A stretch of DNA of 64,000 bases from Streptomyces griseocarneus (GCA_003674045.1 PENC01000001.1:682001-746000); one strand, 5' to 3'. Positions 34,128-43,087 are shown, counted from the stretch's first letter. The notes: generated from the sequence alone by a model not told the origin. Numbers and translations are program-made.

Positions 34128-35138
34128 TCAAGACGAAAGGGATGTGGTCAGCGGCTGACCGGCGGTGGTCAGGGTGTGCAGCAGGACGTCGGGATCGATG
34201 ACGCCGCCGCTGACGACGGCTACGGGGTTGCGCCAGCCGTACGAGGCGGAGTGCTTCAGCGCGGCGGCGTACGCCGCGGCTCCCGCGCCCTCACAGACGA
34301 TCTTGTCGGCGAACGCCAGCGACGACAGCGCCTCCGCGACTTCCTGCGGAGTGACCGTGAAGACCCCGGCCAATTTGTCCTTCAGCCGCTCGAACTGGGC
34401 CGGGATGACGAAACTCGCGCCGATGCCGTCCACGAAGGAGCGCTCGTACTCCACCTCCGTGGGGCGGCCCGCGCGCAGCGACGCGGAGAGCGGGGCTCCG
34501 GTGCTGATCTCCACGGCGTAGACGGGGACCTTGAGATAGGTCGCCAGGCTGTAGGCGAGGTTTCCGCCGCCGTACGGAACCAGTACCGCGTCCACGTCCG
34601 GCAGGTCGTCCTGGATCTCCATGCCGATCGTGGCGATGCCGAGCGAGACGTAGGGGTCGCTCTCCGAGGAGAGGAAGAAACCCGGCAGGTCGGGGAAGGA
34701 GGAATCGACCATGGTGCGGCGCCAGATCGGATACGGGACCTTGACGATCCGCGTCCTGGGGTTGTACGCCAGGATCTTCGAGCGCTTCGCCTCCGGAATC
34801 GAATCCGGCACCACCACCGTGTACGCCAGGCCCAGCTCCGACGTCGCGTGTGCCAGGCCCTGGGCGAAATTGCCCGAGCTGCCCGTGATGACGCCGTCGC
34901 GGACCATCCGGTCCCACAGCTTCGGACGGGATCGCCGGTACGCGTGCAGTGCGCTCAGCGCGCCCCGGGCCTTGAACGAGTGGGTGACCTGGAGGTTCTC
35001 GCATTTGAGATGGATGTCCACCGGGCTCGGTGTCATCGCCCGCAGCAGCGGTGTACGGCGGATGTGCGGGGCGATGAGTTCCCGTACGCGCCGTACCGAG
35101 GCGGGTGAAATATCCTCGGATAACGGGGATTTCAGCAT
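34128..35138 (-). CDS. Threonine dehydratase-like PLP enzyme (fold type II)
   Basis: 336 residues. The PLP lysine is Lys56 in HSFKARGAL. SSGNFAQGLAH matches the phosphate/substrate loop, and the glycine-rich PYGGGNLA binds the cofactor phosphate. The family includes serine/threonine deaminases, racemases and the synthases of cyanoalanine- or diaminopropionate-type amino acids. There is no C-terminal ACT domain, so it is not a regulated biosynthetic IlvA. The start overlaps the GNAT stop by 7 bp, implying translational coupling. With a dioxygenase and an acetyltransferase it may make a modified amino acid. Confidence 0.84.
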   Translation of the reverse strand: MLKSPLSEDISPASVRRVRELIAPHIRRTPLLRAMTPSPVDIHLKCENLQVTHSFKARGALSALHAYRRSRPKLWDRMVRDGVITGSSGNFAQGLAHATSELGLAYTVVVPDSIPEAKRSKILAYNPRTRIVKVPYPIWRRTMVDSSFPDLPGFFLSSESDPYVSLGIATIGMEIQDDLPDVDAVLVPYGGGNLAYSLATYLKVPVYAVEISTGAPLSASLRAGRPTEVEYERSFVDGIGASFVIPAQFERLKDKLAGVFTVTPQEVAEALSSLAFADKIVCEGAGAAAYAAALKHSASYGWRNPVAVVSGGVIDPDVLLHTLTTAGQPLTTSLSS

Positions 35139-35929
35139 GTCGCTTTCGCTATCGGGTAGGAGAATTCCTCGGTCAGGCCGAGCTTCCGGGCCAGCGCGAT
35201 ACTCGGCGCCTTGTCCGCGTGACACGTGACGATGGAGCGCAGGCCCTGCTCGTTGCCCCAGTGGCTGACCGCGGCGAGAGCCACGGAGGCCAGGCCCTTG
35301 CGGCGGTGGTCGGGGTGGGTGTTGGCACCGAGCTCGTTCAGCCCGCCGCCGAGGACGCCGTGTGCGTCCGCCGCCACCTGACCGTCCTTGACCAGGGCGA
35401 AGCCGACCGCGTGTGCGACGTAGTGGGCACCCGTACCGAAAATGCTCCGCGCCATGGGGGATTCGAGGCCGGAGAAGGTCTCCGCGTCGATCCGCACCAA
35501 CGCGTAGCCGTCGGGGACGACCGGCGGGGCGGCGACGAAGCCGGAACGGGCGTGGGTGAAGTGCATGCGCTGCCCCGCGGTGAAGCCGGCCTGCTGGGCC
35601 CAGGCTTCGGTGTCGGCGCCCGGCGGATGGATGAGCTGTACCTCGCCGTGCCCGGTGAGCAGCGTCCTGGCCTCGGTGAAGAAAGCGGGGGACATGGCCC
35701 CTGCGGCCATGCAGAACGGCGCGGTGGTGGCGACCAGACAGGTCACGGGCGCGTCGCCCTGGAAGCGTGCCCAGGCCCTGCCCGGGATGGCTCCGTCGAT
35801 GACCGCGTGGACGAAGGCCAGGTTGGGATAGTCGGGGTCGAAGAGAGAGGCGAGACGCGGCAGGTCGGCCGCGGCCACCTCGACCAGCCGCGTCCGGTCC
35901 ATGTCGGGGACCGGCGGGGCAGCGCTCAT
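35132..35929 (-). CDS. GNAT-family N-acetyltransferase
   Basis: 265 residues. The acetyl-CoA binding region is in the C-terminal half: LNELGANTHPDHRRKGLASVAL (motif A, with the HPDHRRKG pyrophosphate loop) and SIALARKLGL (motif B). The N-terminal 130 residues look like a degenerate second GNAT domain. First gene of the GNAT / PLP-lyase / dioxygenase operon. It could protect or detoxify the amino-acid product. The ATG at 35929 is preceded by GGAG. The frame remains open upstream. Confidence 0.82.
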   Translation of the reverse strand: MSAAPPVPDMDRTRLVEVAAADLPRLASLFDPDYPNLAFVHAVIDGAIPGRAWARFQGDAPVTCLVATTAPFCMAAGAMSPAFFTEARTLLTGHGEVQLIHPPGADTEAWAQQAGFTAGQRMHFTHARSGFVAAPPVVPDGYALVRIDAETFSGLESPMARSIFGTGAHYVAHAVGFALVKDGQVAADAHGVLGGGLNELGANTHPDHRRKGLASVALAAVSHWGNEQGLRSIVTCHADKAPSIALARKLGLTEEFSYPIAKATC

Positions 35930-36082
35930 TGGTTCTCCATCGGGGCTCTCCACATGGTTCGAAAACAGGGCGGGCCGTACGTACGGAAGTTCGATCCTAG
36001 AACCTTCAATGGCCATGTAGTGTCGCTGGTGGCTCAAATTAGGGGGATGCAGGGGTTCGGCTCGCCGGTGGCCGGATCCGGA

Positions 36083-38206
36083 CTAATGAATCCCGCTTCT
36101 GTTCTTCTCCAGGACGAGGTCGCCGGTGCCCGGGTCGGACCGGCAGGTGAAGTCCGTGGTGCGGCGGTCCCACTTCATGGCCCCGCCGAGATCGGTGAGG
36201 CAGGCGCCCAGGGCCTCCTGGCCGTAGGCGTTGGGGTGCATCGCCTCTTGCTGATCGCCCTGCGAAAGCCAGGGAAAGGTCTGGAAATAGAGGTACGGGA
36301 TCCAGCGGACCCACTCCGCGTCCCTGATGTACAGCGGGTTGTCCAGGGTGTTATCGGAAGTTGCCTGGTGAGTGAAATTACTGCACAACTCATGGCCCGC
36401 GAAGGCGTTCTGGAGATCCAGGAAGACGGTGTGGGTGAAGGCGGCCGTCTTTCGGAGCCGGGTGCTCAGGGCGCCGACGAGGATACGGCGGGCCCAGTCG
36501 GTGTCCATGTCGTAGAAGGGGCAGCCGCCTTGTGCGTACCTGGTGTCGTACGTCTCGGGATAGCGGTAGTCCCGTGCCTGGGGGAGTGGTGAGGGGTAGG
36601 ACTGCACGACAAGCCGGTAGTCGTCCGGCTGGTACCCGGCCTTCGTCATCGTTTTCTGGATGTAGGAGACGGCCGCGTCCACGTAATTGCCGACCTGTTC
36701 GATCTTGTCGAGGATGCCGGGCTGGTTGTCCTTGCAGTATCCGTAGGGCTTGATGAGGGGTTTGCCGAAGAAGAGGCCGTATTCGTTGACGATGAACCGC
36801 TTGGCGCAGTCCGTGATGATCTCCCTGAACCCGAGGTCGTTGCCGCCGATCGACAAAGTGATCAGCTTGACCTTGTAGTTGGCCGCGATGTAGGCGAGCT
36901 GCTCGGTCTGTGCCCGCTCGCCCTTCTCTTCGTACGGGTTGTTGATGTCGTGGGTGGTGGCACCGGTACAGGCGATGTCGAAATGCTGCCAGGGCGCGAC
37001 GCCGGGGTACTCGGCCCAGATGATCGGGGCCACGTCCGAGCGGTCGCACCTGTTGCCGCTCGGGCTGTAGGACGTGGGGCCGTAGACCTGGTCGGGGTCG
37101 TGCTCGCAGACCTGTTCACCGGAGCAGCCGACCGCGGCGCGGTCGGTGCCCCACACCGTGCCGCGGGCGTCGGTGAGGGCGTTGCCGGCCCATCTCCCGC
37201 CCTCGCCGGAGGCGTAGCTGTCGCCCATGGACACGATGACGGGGGGCTTGTCGGGTGTGCAGGTGGCCCGTGGCCTGTCGCTCCGCAGGAGTTGGTCACC
37301 GGGGTCGCAGGGCACGTCGTGTCCGTCGGGGTTGGCGCTGGTCCAGAAGCCCACGGGGAAGTGGTCCGACTCCTCCACGAATCTCAGGCGGAATGCCGTG
37401 TACTGGTGCGGTACGGGAATTCCCCGGGCGACCATGTAGTCCAGCTCGGAGGTGGGCCCTCGCCTCGGGTAGGTCAGCTGCCCGGAGTTGACGACCATTC
37501 GCCGGCCGGACGGATCCGCGGGAAGCGAGCCGGGGGTGCGGTTGAAATCGCCCATGGCCGCCCAGTGGCTGCCTGCCGCCCGATCGATCTTGTCGAGGAG
37601 AAGCGGGGCGTCATTGGTCTGGCCGGGACCCACCCGGTTTCTGGCGTGAACGCAGTAGAACCAGGTGCCGTCGCCGAGCCTGATACCGAGGGCCGGTTTG
37701 GCGTCGGGCTCCAGCCGGGAGCCGGTCGCCTGGGGCGGGATGACGTTGACGGCGTCGACCGTGTCCGTGGGCTGATTGACCACGAGGGAAAGGGAGCGGT
37801 TGGCGCCCCGGGTCCGCATCTTGTAGATGACGCAGTACTGATATTGCCCCTGCCACGGCTGCAAAGCACAGTTCACCCAGCGAAAGCGCTGCACGGTGTA
37901 GGTGGTGCCGGACAGATGGAAGTCCGTCTCGCGCCGCACCACTCTGCCGTCCGCCATCTCCGCATCGGGCGGGTTCTCGTCGCGGACCTCCTGGAGGGCC
38001 AGTACCTCCACCTGCTTGGCCAGCGGGAGAATGGCGGTCTGCCAGCGATTTCCGTACTGCATATTGAATGTGGCGGCCCGGTGCGCGTTCACCTGAGCCC
38101 GAGCTTGGGGCCGGGCCAGGGCAGCGGCGCGCGGTGGCATGCCCTGGACCAGGCCCGCCACGACGGCCACGAGAACGGCCAGGGTGACGGCCGGGCGCTT
38201 GTTCAT
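36083..38206 (-). CDS. Secreted fusion: CdtB-like nuclease + SGNH hydrolase
   Basis: 707 residues. A signal peptide (residues about 1-30: MNKRPAVTLAVLVAVVAG...AAALA) precedes an endonuclease/exonuclease/phosphatase domain (about 43-290): ALQE with Glu73, CVHARN with His187, GDFNRTP (219-225) and SDHFPVGFW (280-288). The spacing and ALGIRLGDGTWFYCVHA resemble CdtB, the DNase I-like subunit of cytolethal distending toxin. A second domain (about 322-707) is an SGNH esterase/lipase: MGDSYASGEGG (Ser330), IGGNDLGF (453-460) and HPNAYGQ (His657). Many cysteines in the C-terminal half suit an exported, disulfide-bonded protein. No toxin A/C subunits are nearby. The start could also be 51 bp upstream. 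Confidence 0.83.
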   Translation of the reverse strand: MNKRPAVTLAVLVAVVAGLVQGMPPRAAALARPQARAQVNAHRAATFNMQYGNRWQTAILPLAKQVEVLALQEVRDENPPDAEMADGRVVRRETDFHLSGTTYTVQRFRWVNCALQPWQGQYQYCVIYKMRTRGANRSLSLVVNQPTDTVDAVNVIPPQATGSRLEPDAKPALGIRLGDGTWFYCVHARNRVGPGQTNDAPLLLDKIDRAAGSHWAAMGDFNRTPGSLPADPSGRRMVVNSGQLTYPRRGPTSELDYMVARGIPVPHQYTAFRLRFVEESDHFPVGFWTSANPDGHDVPCDPGDQLLRSDRPRATCTPDKPPVIVSMGDSYASGEGGRWAGNALTDARGTVWGTDRAAVGCSGEQVCEHDPDQVYGPTSYSPSGNRCDRSDVAPIIWAEYPGVAPWQHFDIACTGATTHDINNPYEEKGERAQTEQLAYIAANYKVKLITLSIGGNDLGFREIITDCAKRFIVNEYGLFFGKPLIKPYGYCKDNQPGILDKIEQVGNYVDAAVSYIQKTMTKAGYQPDDYRLVVQSYPSPLPQARDYRYPETYDTRYAQGGCPFYDMDTDWARRILVGALSTRLRKTAAFTHTVFLDLQNAFAGHELCSNFTHQATSDNTLDNPLYIRDAEWVRWIPYLYFQTFPWLSQGDQQEAMHPNAYGQEALGACLTDLGGAMKWDRRTTDFTCRSDPGTGDLVLEKNRSGIH

Positions 38207-38317
38207 CGAGACCGACCGTAGGTTGGGACTGTCGGGGTCGCATCGCGTGCGGGCCATGCGTGTGACGCCGCGTTGCGTGTCGCGTGAAGGGGCAGGCGGG
38301 GAGGGAAGGAGGCAGAC

Positions 38318-38518
38318 ATGGAACACGAGATGCGCGCGGAGTACGAGGACGCCTCGATCAAGCTGTGGCACATGGTGCGGCTGGACGCCACCACGGCGAT
38401 GTGCGGGCGCGACCTGGACCCCGGGTCGGCCACGCAGTCGGCCGACGCCTGGGGCACCCCACAAGGCGAGCCTTTCTGCCACTCGTGTGGTGCGCTGTAC
38501 CTGCGTGAGGCGCCCTGA
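38318..38518 (+). CDS. Small Cys-rich hypothetical protein
   Basis: 66 residues, not recognised. It starts 7 bp after GGAAGGAGG, an excellent ribosome site. Cysteines in MCGRDLD and FCHSCGALYL form a possible zinc ribbon (CxxC plus an upstream Cys). The N-terminal half is acidic and helical. Similar small proteins are common beside XRE and DUF6415 genes in Streptomyces. It is convergent with the next small gene, 6 bp apart. Confidence 0.65.
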   Translation: MEHEMRAEYEDASIKLWHMVRLDATTAMCGRDLDPGSATQSADAWGTPQGEPFCHSCGALYLREAP

Positions 38519-38524
38519 CGTCGA

Positions 38525-38719
38525 TCAGCTCCCGTAGCCGGGGTGGGTGCGGGCGTAGTGCCGCCGCTCGGTGGTGAGGTATTTGGCCAATGCTGCCGAG
38601 TCGCCCCGCTGTACGGCGGTTTTCATGGCCCGGCGCAGGAGCGCGCATACGGCGCACGGTTTGCCGTCGCGCCCCGTCGGCATGGCCGGTGGGCCGCTCG
38701 AGTGAGGCAGCGGGATCAC
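38525..38719 (-). CDS. Small hypothetical protein, CxxC-containing
   Basis: 64 residues, GTG start overlapping the upstream stop by 4 bp (GTGA), which implies coupling. DGKPCAVCALLRRAMKTAVQ has one CxxC pair, and the C-terminus is basic and helical (YLTTERRHYARTHPGYG). Not recognised. The overlap and the sequence make a real product likely, and a role with the DUF6415-like partner is the obvious inference. Confidence 0.6.
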   Translation of the reverse strand: MIPLPHSSGPPAMPTGRDGKPCAVCALLRRAMKTAVQRGDSAALAKYLTTERRHYARTHPGYGS

Positions 38720-39090
38720 GCGATCACCTCCACGCCGTCCCCCGGCTCGGCGAGCGCCAGCCCGAGGAACGCCCGGCACGTACGGGCGAGCTCCTGCGCG
38801 TACACAGCCCGTACGGCGACGGCGGTATCGGGCCCCGGCGGAGCGTCGAGCTTCGCGCGCACCGTGTCGAGGATCAGGCCCACGACCTCGTCCTGCCCGT
38901 GGACCGCCCAGTCCTTGGCCTCGACGACGGGCATGAGCTGCCGGATGTGCATGGTCAGGGCAGCGATGAGGGTGTCGACCGTGTCGGCCGACGGCATACG
39001 GTCCAGGGTGCCGCGGATCACCGCGTTGAGCGACGGGCGCTCCGGCAGTGGCGGCAGCGGGGCCACGGCGGTACCGGGGAAGACGGACAT
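38716..39090 (-). CDS. DUF6415-like protein
   Basis: 124 residues. The helical core LIAALTMHIRQLMPVVEAK through YAQELARTCRAFLGLAL resembles DUF6415 proteins, described by annotation pipelines as natural-product-biosynthesis associated but without known activity. It is divergent from an XRE regulator 250 bp away, a frequent arrangement in Streptomyces. Not secreted. The assignment is from pattern memory and is moderate. Confidence 0.55.
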   Translation of the reverse strand: MSVFPGTAVAPLPPLPERPSLNAVIRGTLDRMPSADTVDTLIAALTMHIRQLMPVVEAKDWAVHGQDEVVGLILDTVRAKLDAPPGPDTAVAVRAVYAQELARTCRAFLGLALAEPGDGVEVIA

Positions 39091-39338
39091 GGGTCAGCTC
39101 CGTGAGAACAGGGGTGCGGCGGATCGCTGAGCGGTGTGAAAATCGCCGAGCCGTCGCGGTACATGGGCGTGCCCGCTTCAGGGCATCGGCACAGGGAATG
39201 CGGGGTGCCGATGCCCTCCGGGCGAGGGTTGTTGAGGCCTCCCAGTATTCGGTCACGTGGGCCCGATCACCAGCCATGTGCTATTCAGGTTCGGGGGTCG
39301 GTATCTGCGGCCTGACCAAATGCGGAGGTGTGTCAACT

Positions 39339-40181
39339 ATGAGCGAATCTGGCAGGGTTGGACCTGCCGGGTCGGCGCAGGAGCTGTTCGGACGCAGGCT
39401 CCGGAGGCTACGGGAACGGCATCGGCTGACGCAGCAGGCGCTCGGGCGGAAGGTCCCGATCTCCCAGGGACGGATTGCTCAGTTCGAGAACGGCAAGGAG
39501 TTGCCCAGCGAGGATGTGGCTCGGCGCCTGGACGAGGTCCTCGGCGCCGATGAAGAGCTGGTCGAGATTTGGGGGCTTGCCGGACAACTGCGCTATCCGG
39601 CCCTGGCCGAGACCTATCGGGAGGCGGAGGGAAAGGCAGCCCGTATTTATCACTTCGCCAATATCATCCCGGGACTCGCGCAGACCGAGGACTATGCGCG
39701 TGCCATCTTCACGCAGGGAAACGAGCTCTTCGGCGGGATCGACGTCGAGCAGCGGGTGAAGCAGCGATGCACCCGGCAGTCAGTACTCGACGAGCCGAAC
39801 CCGCCATGGGTGTGGAGCATCTTGGACGAGATCGCCCTGCGCCGTGTAGTCGGCGGCGATGCGGTCATGCGGACCCAGTTGTTGCACCTGCTGAACCTGG
39901 GATCGCGCCCCCACATCACATTCCAGGTGCTCCCGGCTCGGCAGCCCATCCCGGGAGGGCTCACCTCGACCATCCTTTCCCTGCTGACCTTGCGGGATGG
40001 GCGTCAACTCGCCTACCAGGAGAGTGGCTTGACTAGCTCATTCGCCACCAGTCATGAAGAGGTTGCCCTCTACACCACCTTCTACGATCACGCGCAGTCA
40101 AGGGCCTTGCCTCCTGCGGAATCAACCGAATTCATTCGCGCCCTGATCGAGGAGCACTATCGTGACGACCCGCAGCCCTGA
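39339..40181 (+). CDS. XRE-family regulator with DUF5753 domain
   Basis: 280 residues. The helix-turn-helix is at about residues 14-70 (LRRLRERHRLTQQALGRKV, SQGRIAQFENG). The remaining 200 residues form the DUF5753 sensor-like domain (NIIPGLAQTEDYARAIF, FQVLPARQPIPGGLTS). CGGAGG lies 8 bp before the ATG. The 3' end overlaps the DUF397 gene by 20 bp, the classical pair of which Streptomyces has dozens, some controlling development (for example WhiJ). Confidence 0.92.
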   Translation: MSESGRVGPAGSAQELFGRRLRRLRERHRLTQQALGRKVPISQGRIAQFENGKELPSEDVARRLDEVLGADEELVEIWGLAGQLRYPALAETYREAEGKAARIYHFANIIPGLAQTEDYARAIFTQGNELFGGIDVEQRVKQRCTRQSVLDEPNPPWVWSILDEIALRRVVGGDAVMRTQLLHLLNLGSRPHITFQVLPARQPIPGGLTSTILSLLTLRDGRQLAYQESGLTSSFATSHEEVALYTTFYDHAQSRALPPAESTEFIRALIEEHYRDDPQP

Positions 40182-40365
40182 CCTGATTGCCATGACCTGG
40201 CGCAAGTCCACCTACAGCGGATCAACTGTCGAGTGCGTCGAGATAACCAACGACCTCCCCCACGCCATACCTGTCCGCGACAGCAAATCCCCCCACGGCC
40301 CCAAGCTGGCCGTCCCCACCCCGGCCTGGTCCGCGTTCGTGACGCACGTCGCAGCTCCGGAGTGA
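40162..40365 (+). CDS. DUF397 protein, partner of the XRE regulator
   Basis: 67 residues, GTG start inside the regulator gene. TWRKSTYSGSTVECVEI, VRDSKSPHGPKL and WSAFVTHV are the three conserved DUF397 blocks. In characterised cases the small protein binds and antagonises or modulates its XRE partner, and some pairs behave like toxin-antitoxin modules. Confidence 0.92.
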   Translation: MTTRSPDLIAMTWRKSTYSGSTVECVEITNDLPHAIPVRDSKSPHGPKLAVPTPAWSAFVTHVAAPE

Positions 40366-40383
40366 GGACGGCGCAAGCGCCGA

Positions 40384-41136
40384 TCAGTACGCGAGGTGGA
40401 AGCCCGCGCCGACGCCGCCGTTCGCGTTCAGCTCGTCGATGACGTCCAGGATCGACGAACTGTGCTGGACGCCCCACGCGTTGCCGACCAGCGTGGTGCC
40501 GTCGACGACGGGGGAGCCGGAGTCGCCGGCCCAGGTCCAGATGAGGTGGGTGAACCAGATGTCGTGGGTGCCCAGCTTGATGCCGCAGGTGAGGCCGGTC
40601 GAGTGGCCCTGCTTGCACATGCGGACCCCGTTGGCGGGCGGGGCGCCGATGGACTTGATGGTCACCCCGCCGATGGTGTCGGTGGGGGCGACTCTGGACT
40701 CGTCCAGCTTGATGACGCTGACGTCGAGGCCCTCGGGCCCGCCGCCGAGCAGGTGGTTGGGTGTGCCGACGTAGGTCACCGTGCCGATGGGGCCCGCCTT
40801 GAGGTCGGGGTTGCCGGGCGAAGCCGGGCTGAACGCCGTCCCCGCGGGCGCGGGGTCGAGGTAGACGCTGTTGCCCACCTGCTTGTTGCCCTGCGCGTCG
40901 GTGAAGCAGTGGGCGTTGGTCAGGCCCACGAGGTTCCCGGCCTTGTCGCGGCCGACCGCCGTGAGGGTGCAGCCTTCGTACGCGGGCTGTGCCGAGCCCG
41001 GGTTGGACTGGAAGACGATTCCGGAGCCGCCTCCGACGGGCGTGGGCGTCGTCTCGGCGTTCGCGGCCGGAGCCGCGACGAGGGACATGCTCGCCGCGAG
41101 GGCGGCGAGGCCGAGGGCGCGTAACACACGGAGCAT
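40384..41136 (-). CDS. Secreted trypsin-like (S1) serine protease
   Basis: 250 residues with a Sec signal peptide (MLRVLRALGLAALAASMSLV, ending APAANA at about residue 27). The catalytic triad is visible: His76 in TNAHC, Asp138 in GLDVSVIKL and Ser206 in GDSGSPV. Substrate preference cannot be read. The ATG at 41136 was chosen because GGGAAGTG lies 6 bp before it. It is convergent with the DUF397 gene. No inhibitor or chaperone gene is nearby. Confidence 0.88.
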   Translation of the reverse strand: MLRVLRALGLAALAASMSLVAAPAANAETTPTPVGGGSGIVFQSNPGSAQPAYEGCTLTAVGRDKAGNLVGLTNAHCFTDAQGNKQVGNSVYLDPAPAGTAFSPASPGNPDLKAGPIGTVTYVGTPNHLLGGGPEGLDVSVIKLDESRVAPTDTIGGVTIKSIGAPPANGVRMCKQGHSTGLTCGIKLGTHDIWFTHLIWTWAGDSGSPVVDGTTLVGNAWGVQHSSSILDVIDELNANGGVGAGFHLAY

Positions 41137-41338
41137 GCGATCACTTCCCACCTAGGACGGGGGATCGCCGCGTCGGCGATCCCGGGACAGGGGAACACGT
41201 GATCGTTCGATTGTGGGTCAGGATCGGTCGGATGTGGCTTGAACAAGTCAGGTTCGACCGTGAGGCGACGAGTGCCCCGCCCCACGCAGGGGCCTGTATG
41301 CGGCCAGCGGATGTCTGCTTGAGGGCATAAAACAACCC

Positions 41339-41369
41339 TTGACCTGCAATAAGACCTTCAAGATATGAT
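41339..41369 (+). promoter_or_regulatory. Candidate sigma-70-like promoter
   Basis: TTGACC at 41339-41344 and TATGAT at 41364-41369 with a 19-base spacer (17 if GATATG is used), in an AT-rich pocket 38 bp before the small membrane-protein gene. Confidence 0.45.
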
Positions 41370-41406
41370 CAAGAAGTCGATTCGTCTTACGCGAAAGGGT
41401 GGTGAG

Positions 41407-41706
41407 ATGACACATCACGACGGCTCCACGGTGCACGGCCCCAAGTCGCTGGAGGCCAACCTGTGGGGTTCGGCCCTTGTCTTCTCCTGCCTGTGCCTGC
41501 TGTCGCGGGTGGGCCGCACGGCGAGCCTGCTCGACCGGTTCGACGGGATCACCGTGATCCTCTACGTTCTCGGCTGGGCGGGCCCCGCCGTCGCCCTCGC
41601 GCTGTGCGCGGCACGGCGGCACAAGCCCTGGAACGGAGCGATCGTTCCCGTCACCGTACACGCGGCCTCGGGGCTGCTGTACGGGGCGGGCATCGGGTGG
41701 GGCTGA
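41407..41706 (+). CDS. Small membrane protein
   Basis: 99 residues, not recognised. Three hydrophobic stretches (LWGSALVFSCLCLLS, ITVILYVLGWAGPAVALALC and VTVHAASGLLYGAGIGW) suggest two or three membrane helices. The ATG at 41407 follows AAAGGGTGGTGAG. It is convergent with the WS/DGAT gene. No function is inferred. Confidence 0.6.
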   Translation: MTHHDGSTVHGPKSLEANLWGSALVFSCLCLLSRVGRTASLLDRFDGITVILYVLGWAGPAVALALCAARRHKPWNGAIVPVTVHAASGLLYGAGIGWG

Positions 41707-41755
41707 GCCTCACGGCCCCGGTCGAGGACCGGGGCAGCGGATCACCCCAGCGCGC

Positions 41756-43087
41756 TCAGCCCCCGCAAACAGCCACCAGCTCGGCCGCCTCCTCCACGAT
41801 CGACCTGGCGAGCAGATCCAGGTCCGGCACCGCGACCGCGTCCGCCAGCAGGCCGTAGAAGACGTGGTTCTCGTACGCGGTGATCCCCACGGCGAGGGAC
41901 TGTCCGGGCGCGAGCGGGGCCAGCGGGTACGCCTCGCGGACGCGGCTGTTCGCTAGCCGCAAGTCACGCGCGCCGCGCAGCGGGACGCTGGAGACGAGCA
42001 GGTCGTAGAAGAGACGGCCCGAGCGGGCGATCATGCGGCCGCCGAAGCGGTGGCCGAGGGGTGGGATGAAGTCGGCCAGGAGGGCGATGGCGCCCGCGCC
42101 GTCGGCGGGGCCGGCCTGCTTGTTGCGTTCCATGGCCTCGCGTACCGCGCGCAGACGGGCGAGGGGTTCGGGTTCGTCGACGGGGAGCCGGGCCAGGTAG
42201 CCGGAGAGGCGGTTGCCGGAGGCGGTCGGGTCGTTCGGGTCGCGCAGGGAGACGGGGACGAGGGCGCGGGGGCGTACGCCGTCGCTGCCGTCGCCGCGCT
42301 TGTCGAGCCAGCGCCGCATGCCGCCCGCGAACACGGCGAGAAGGACATCGTTCGTCGTGCCGCCCGTGGCCTCGCGGACGCGGTTCACGTCGCGCAGGTC
42401 GATGGTCGCCCCTTCCGCCCGGCGGGCGCCGGTGGCGCGGGAGGCGAGGGCGGGCGAGGAGTTGACGTCCAGCGCGGCGCCGACCATGGCGGAGGCGATG
42501 GCAAGGCCCCGCCCGGCGTCGGCGGCGGCGCCGCGCACCAGACCGGGCAGCTCCCGCAGGTCGGGCAGGCGCAGACCGGAACCGCTCTTCCGCGGCCGGG
42601 GAGCATTGGCCGGAACGGGTGCCCCGTCGAGGAGGGACATGACGTACGACGCCGCGCGCAATCCGTCCGCGTGGGCGTGGTGGAACGTGAACAGGACGGC
42701 GAAGGACGTGCCGTCCGCACCCGGCAGCACATGCGCCGCCCACGGCGGCCGCTCCCGGTCCAGAGGCTGCTGCATCAGGATCCCGGCCGCCGTGAGGAAG
42801 TCCCGTACGGGCGCGGTGAGATGCACGTGGTCCAGCGGGTCGAACCCGGGGGCGACGTTGCGGGCCGCGGCGCCGACAGGGAACAGGACCGAGCGTATGC
42901 GGGTGTTCAGGCCCGGCGTACGGGCGGCCCGGGCGGCGATCAGCCCGGCGGCACGCTGTGCCGCGTCCGGGGCGTCGGCGTCGAAGACGAAGAGCCCGCC
43001 CATGTGCAGGGGGTGGCCGGCGGACTCGATGTTCCAGAAGGAGAGGTCGAGCGGGGAGAGCGGTTCGGGGAGCACTGCAGAGGTCAC
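41756..43087 (-). CDS. Wax ester synthase / diacylglycerol acyltransferase (WS/DGAT)
   Basis: 443 residues. The acyltransferase motif HHAHADG is at residues 136-142, the family's conserved PLD and NDVLLA segments are present, and the C-terminal half holds PVSLRDPND. These enzymes make triacylglycerol or wax esters from acyl-CoA and are bound to the membrane or lipid droplets. Streptomyces stores triacylglycerol, so this is a likely storage-lipid gene. The GTG at 43087 has a GGAG 8 bp upstream. The frame extends 5' without homology. Confidence 0.88.
   Translation of the reverse strand: MTSAVLPEPLSPLDLSFWNIESAGHPLHMGGLFVFDADAPDAAQRAAGLIAARAARTPGLNTRIRSVLFPVGAAARNVAPGFDPLDHVHLTAPVRDFLTAAGILMQQPLDRERPPWAAHVLPGADGTSFAVLFTFHHAHADGLRAASYVMSLLDGAPVPANAPRPRKSGSGLRLPDLRELPGLVRGAAADAGRGLAIASAMVGAALDVNSSPALASRATGARRAEGATIDLRDVNRVREATGGTTNDVLLAVFAGGMRRWLDKRGDGSDGVRPRALVPVSLRDPNDPTASGNRLSGYLARLPVDEPEPLARLRAVREAMERNKQAGPADGAGAIALLADFIPPLGHRFGGRMIARSGRLFYDLLVSSVPLRGARDLRLANSRVREAYPLAPLAPGQSLAVGITAYENHVFYGLLADAVAVPDLDLLARSIVEEAAELVAVCGG

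Noticed and set aside
36083..38206. A cytolethal distending toxin operon
   Set aside because: No CdtA or CdtC lectin-like genes or pertussis-toxin-like partners flank it, so only the fold similarity is claimed.
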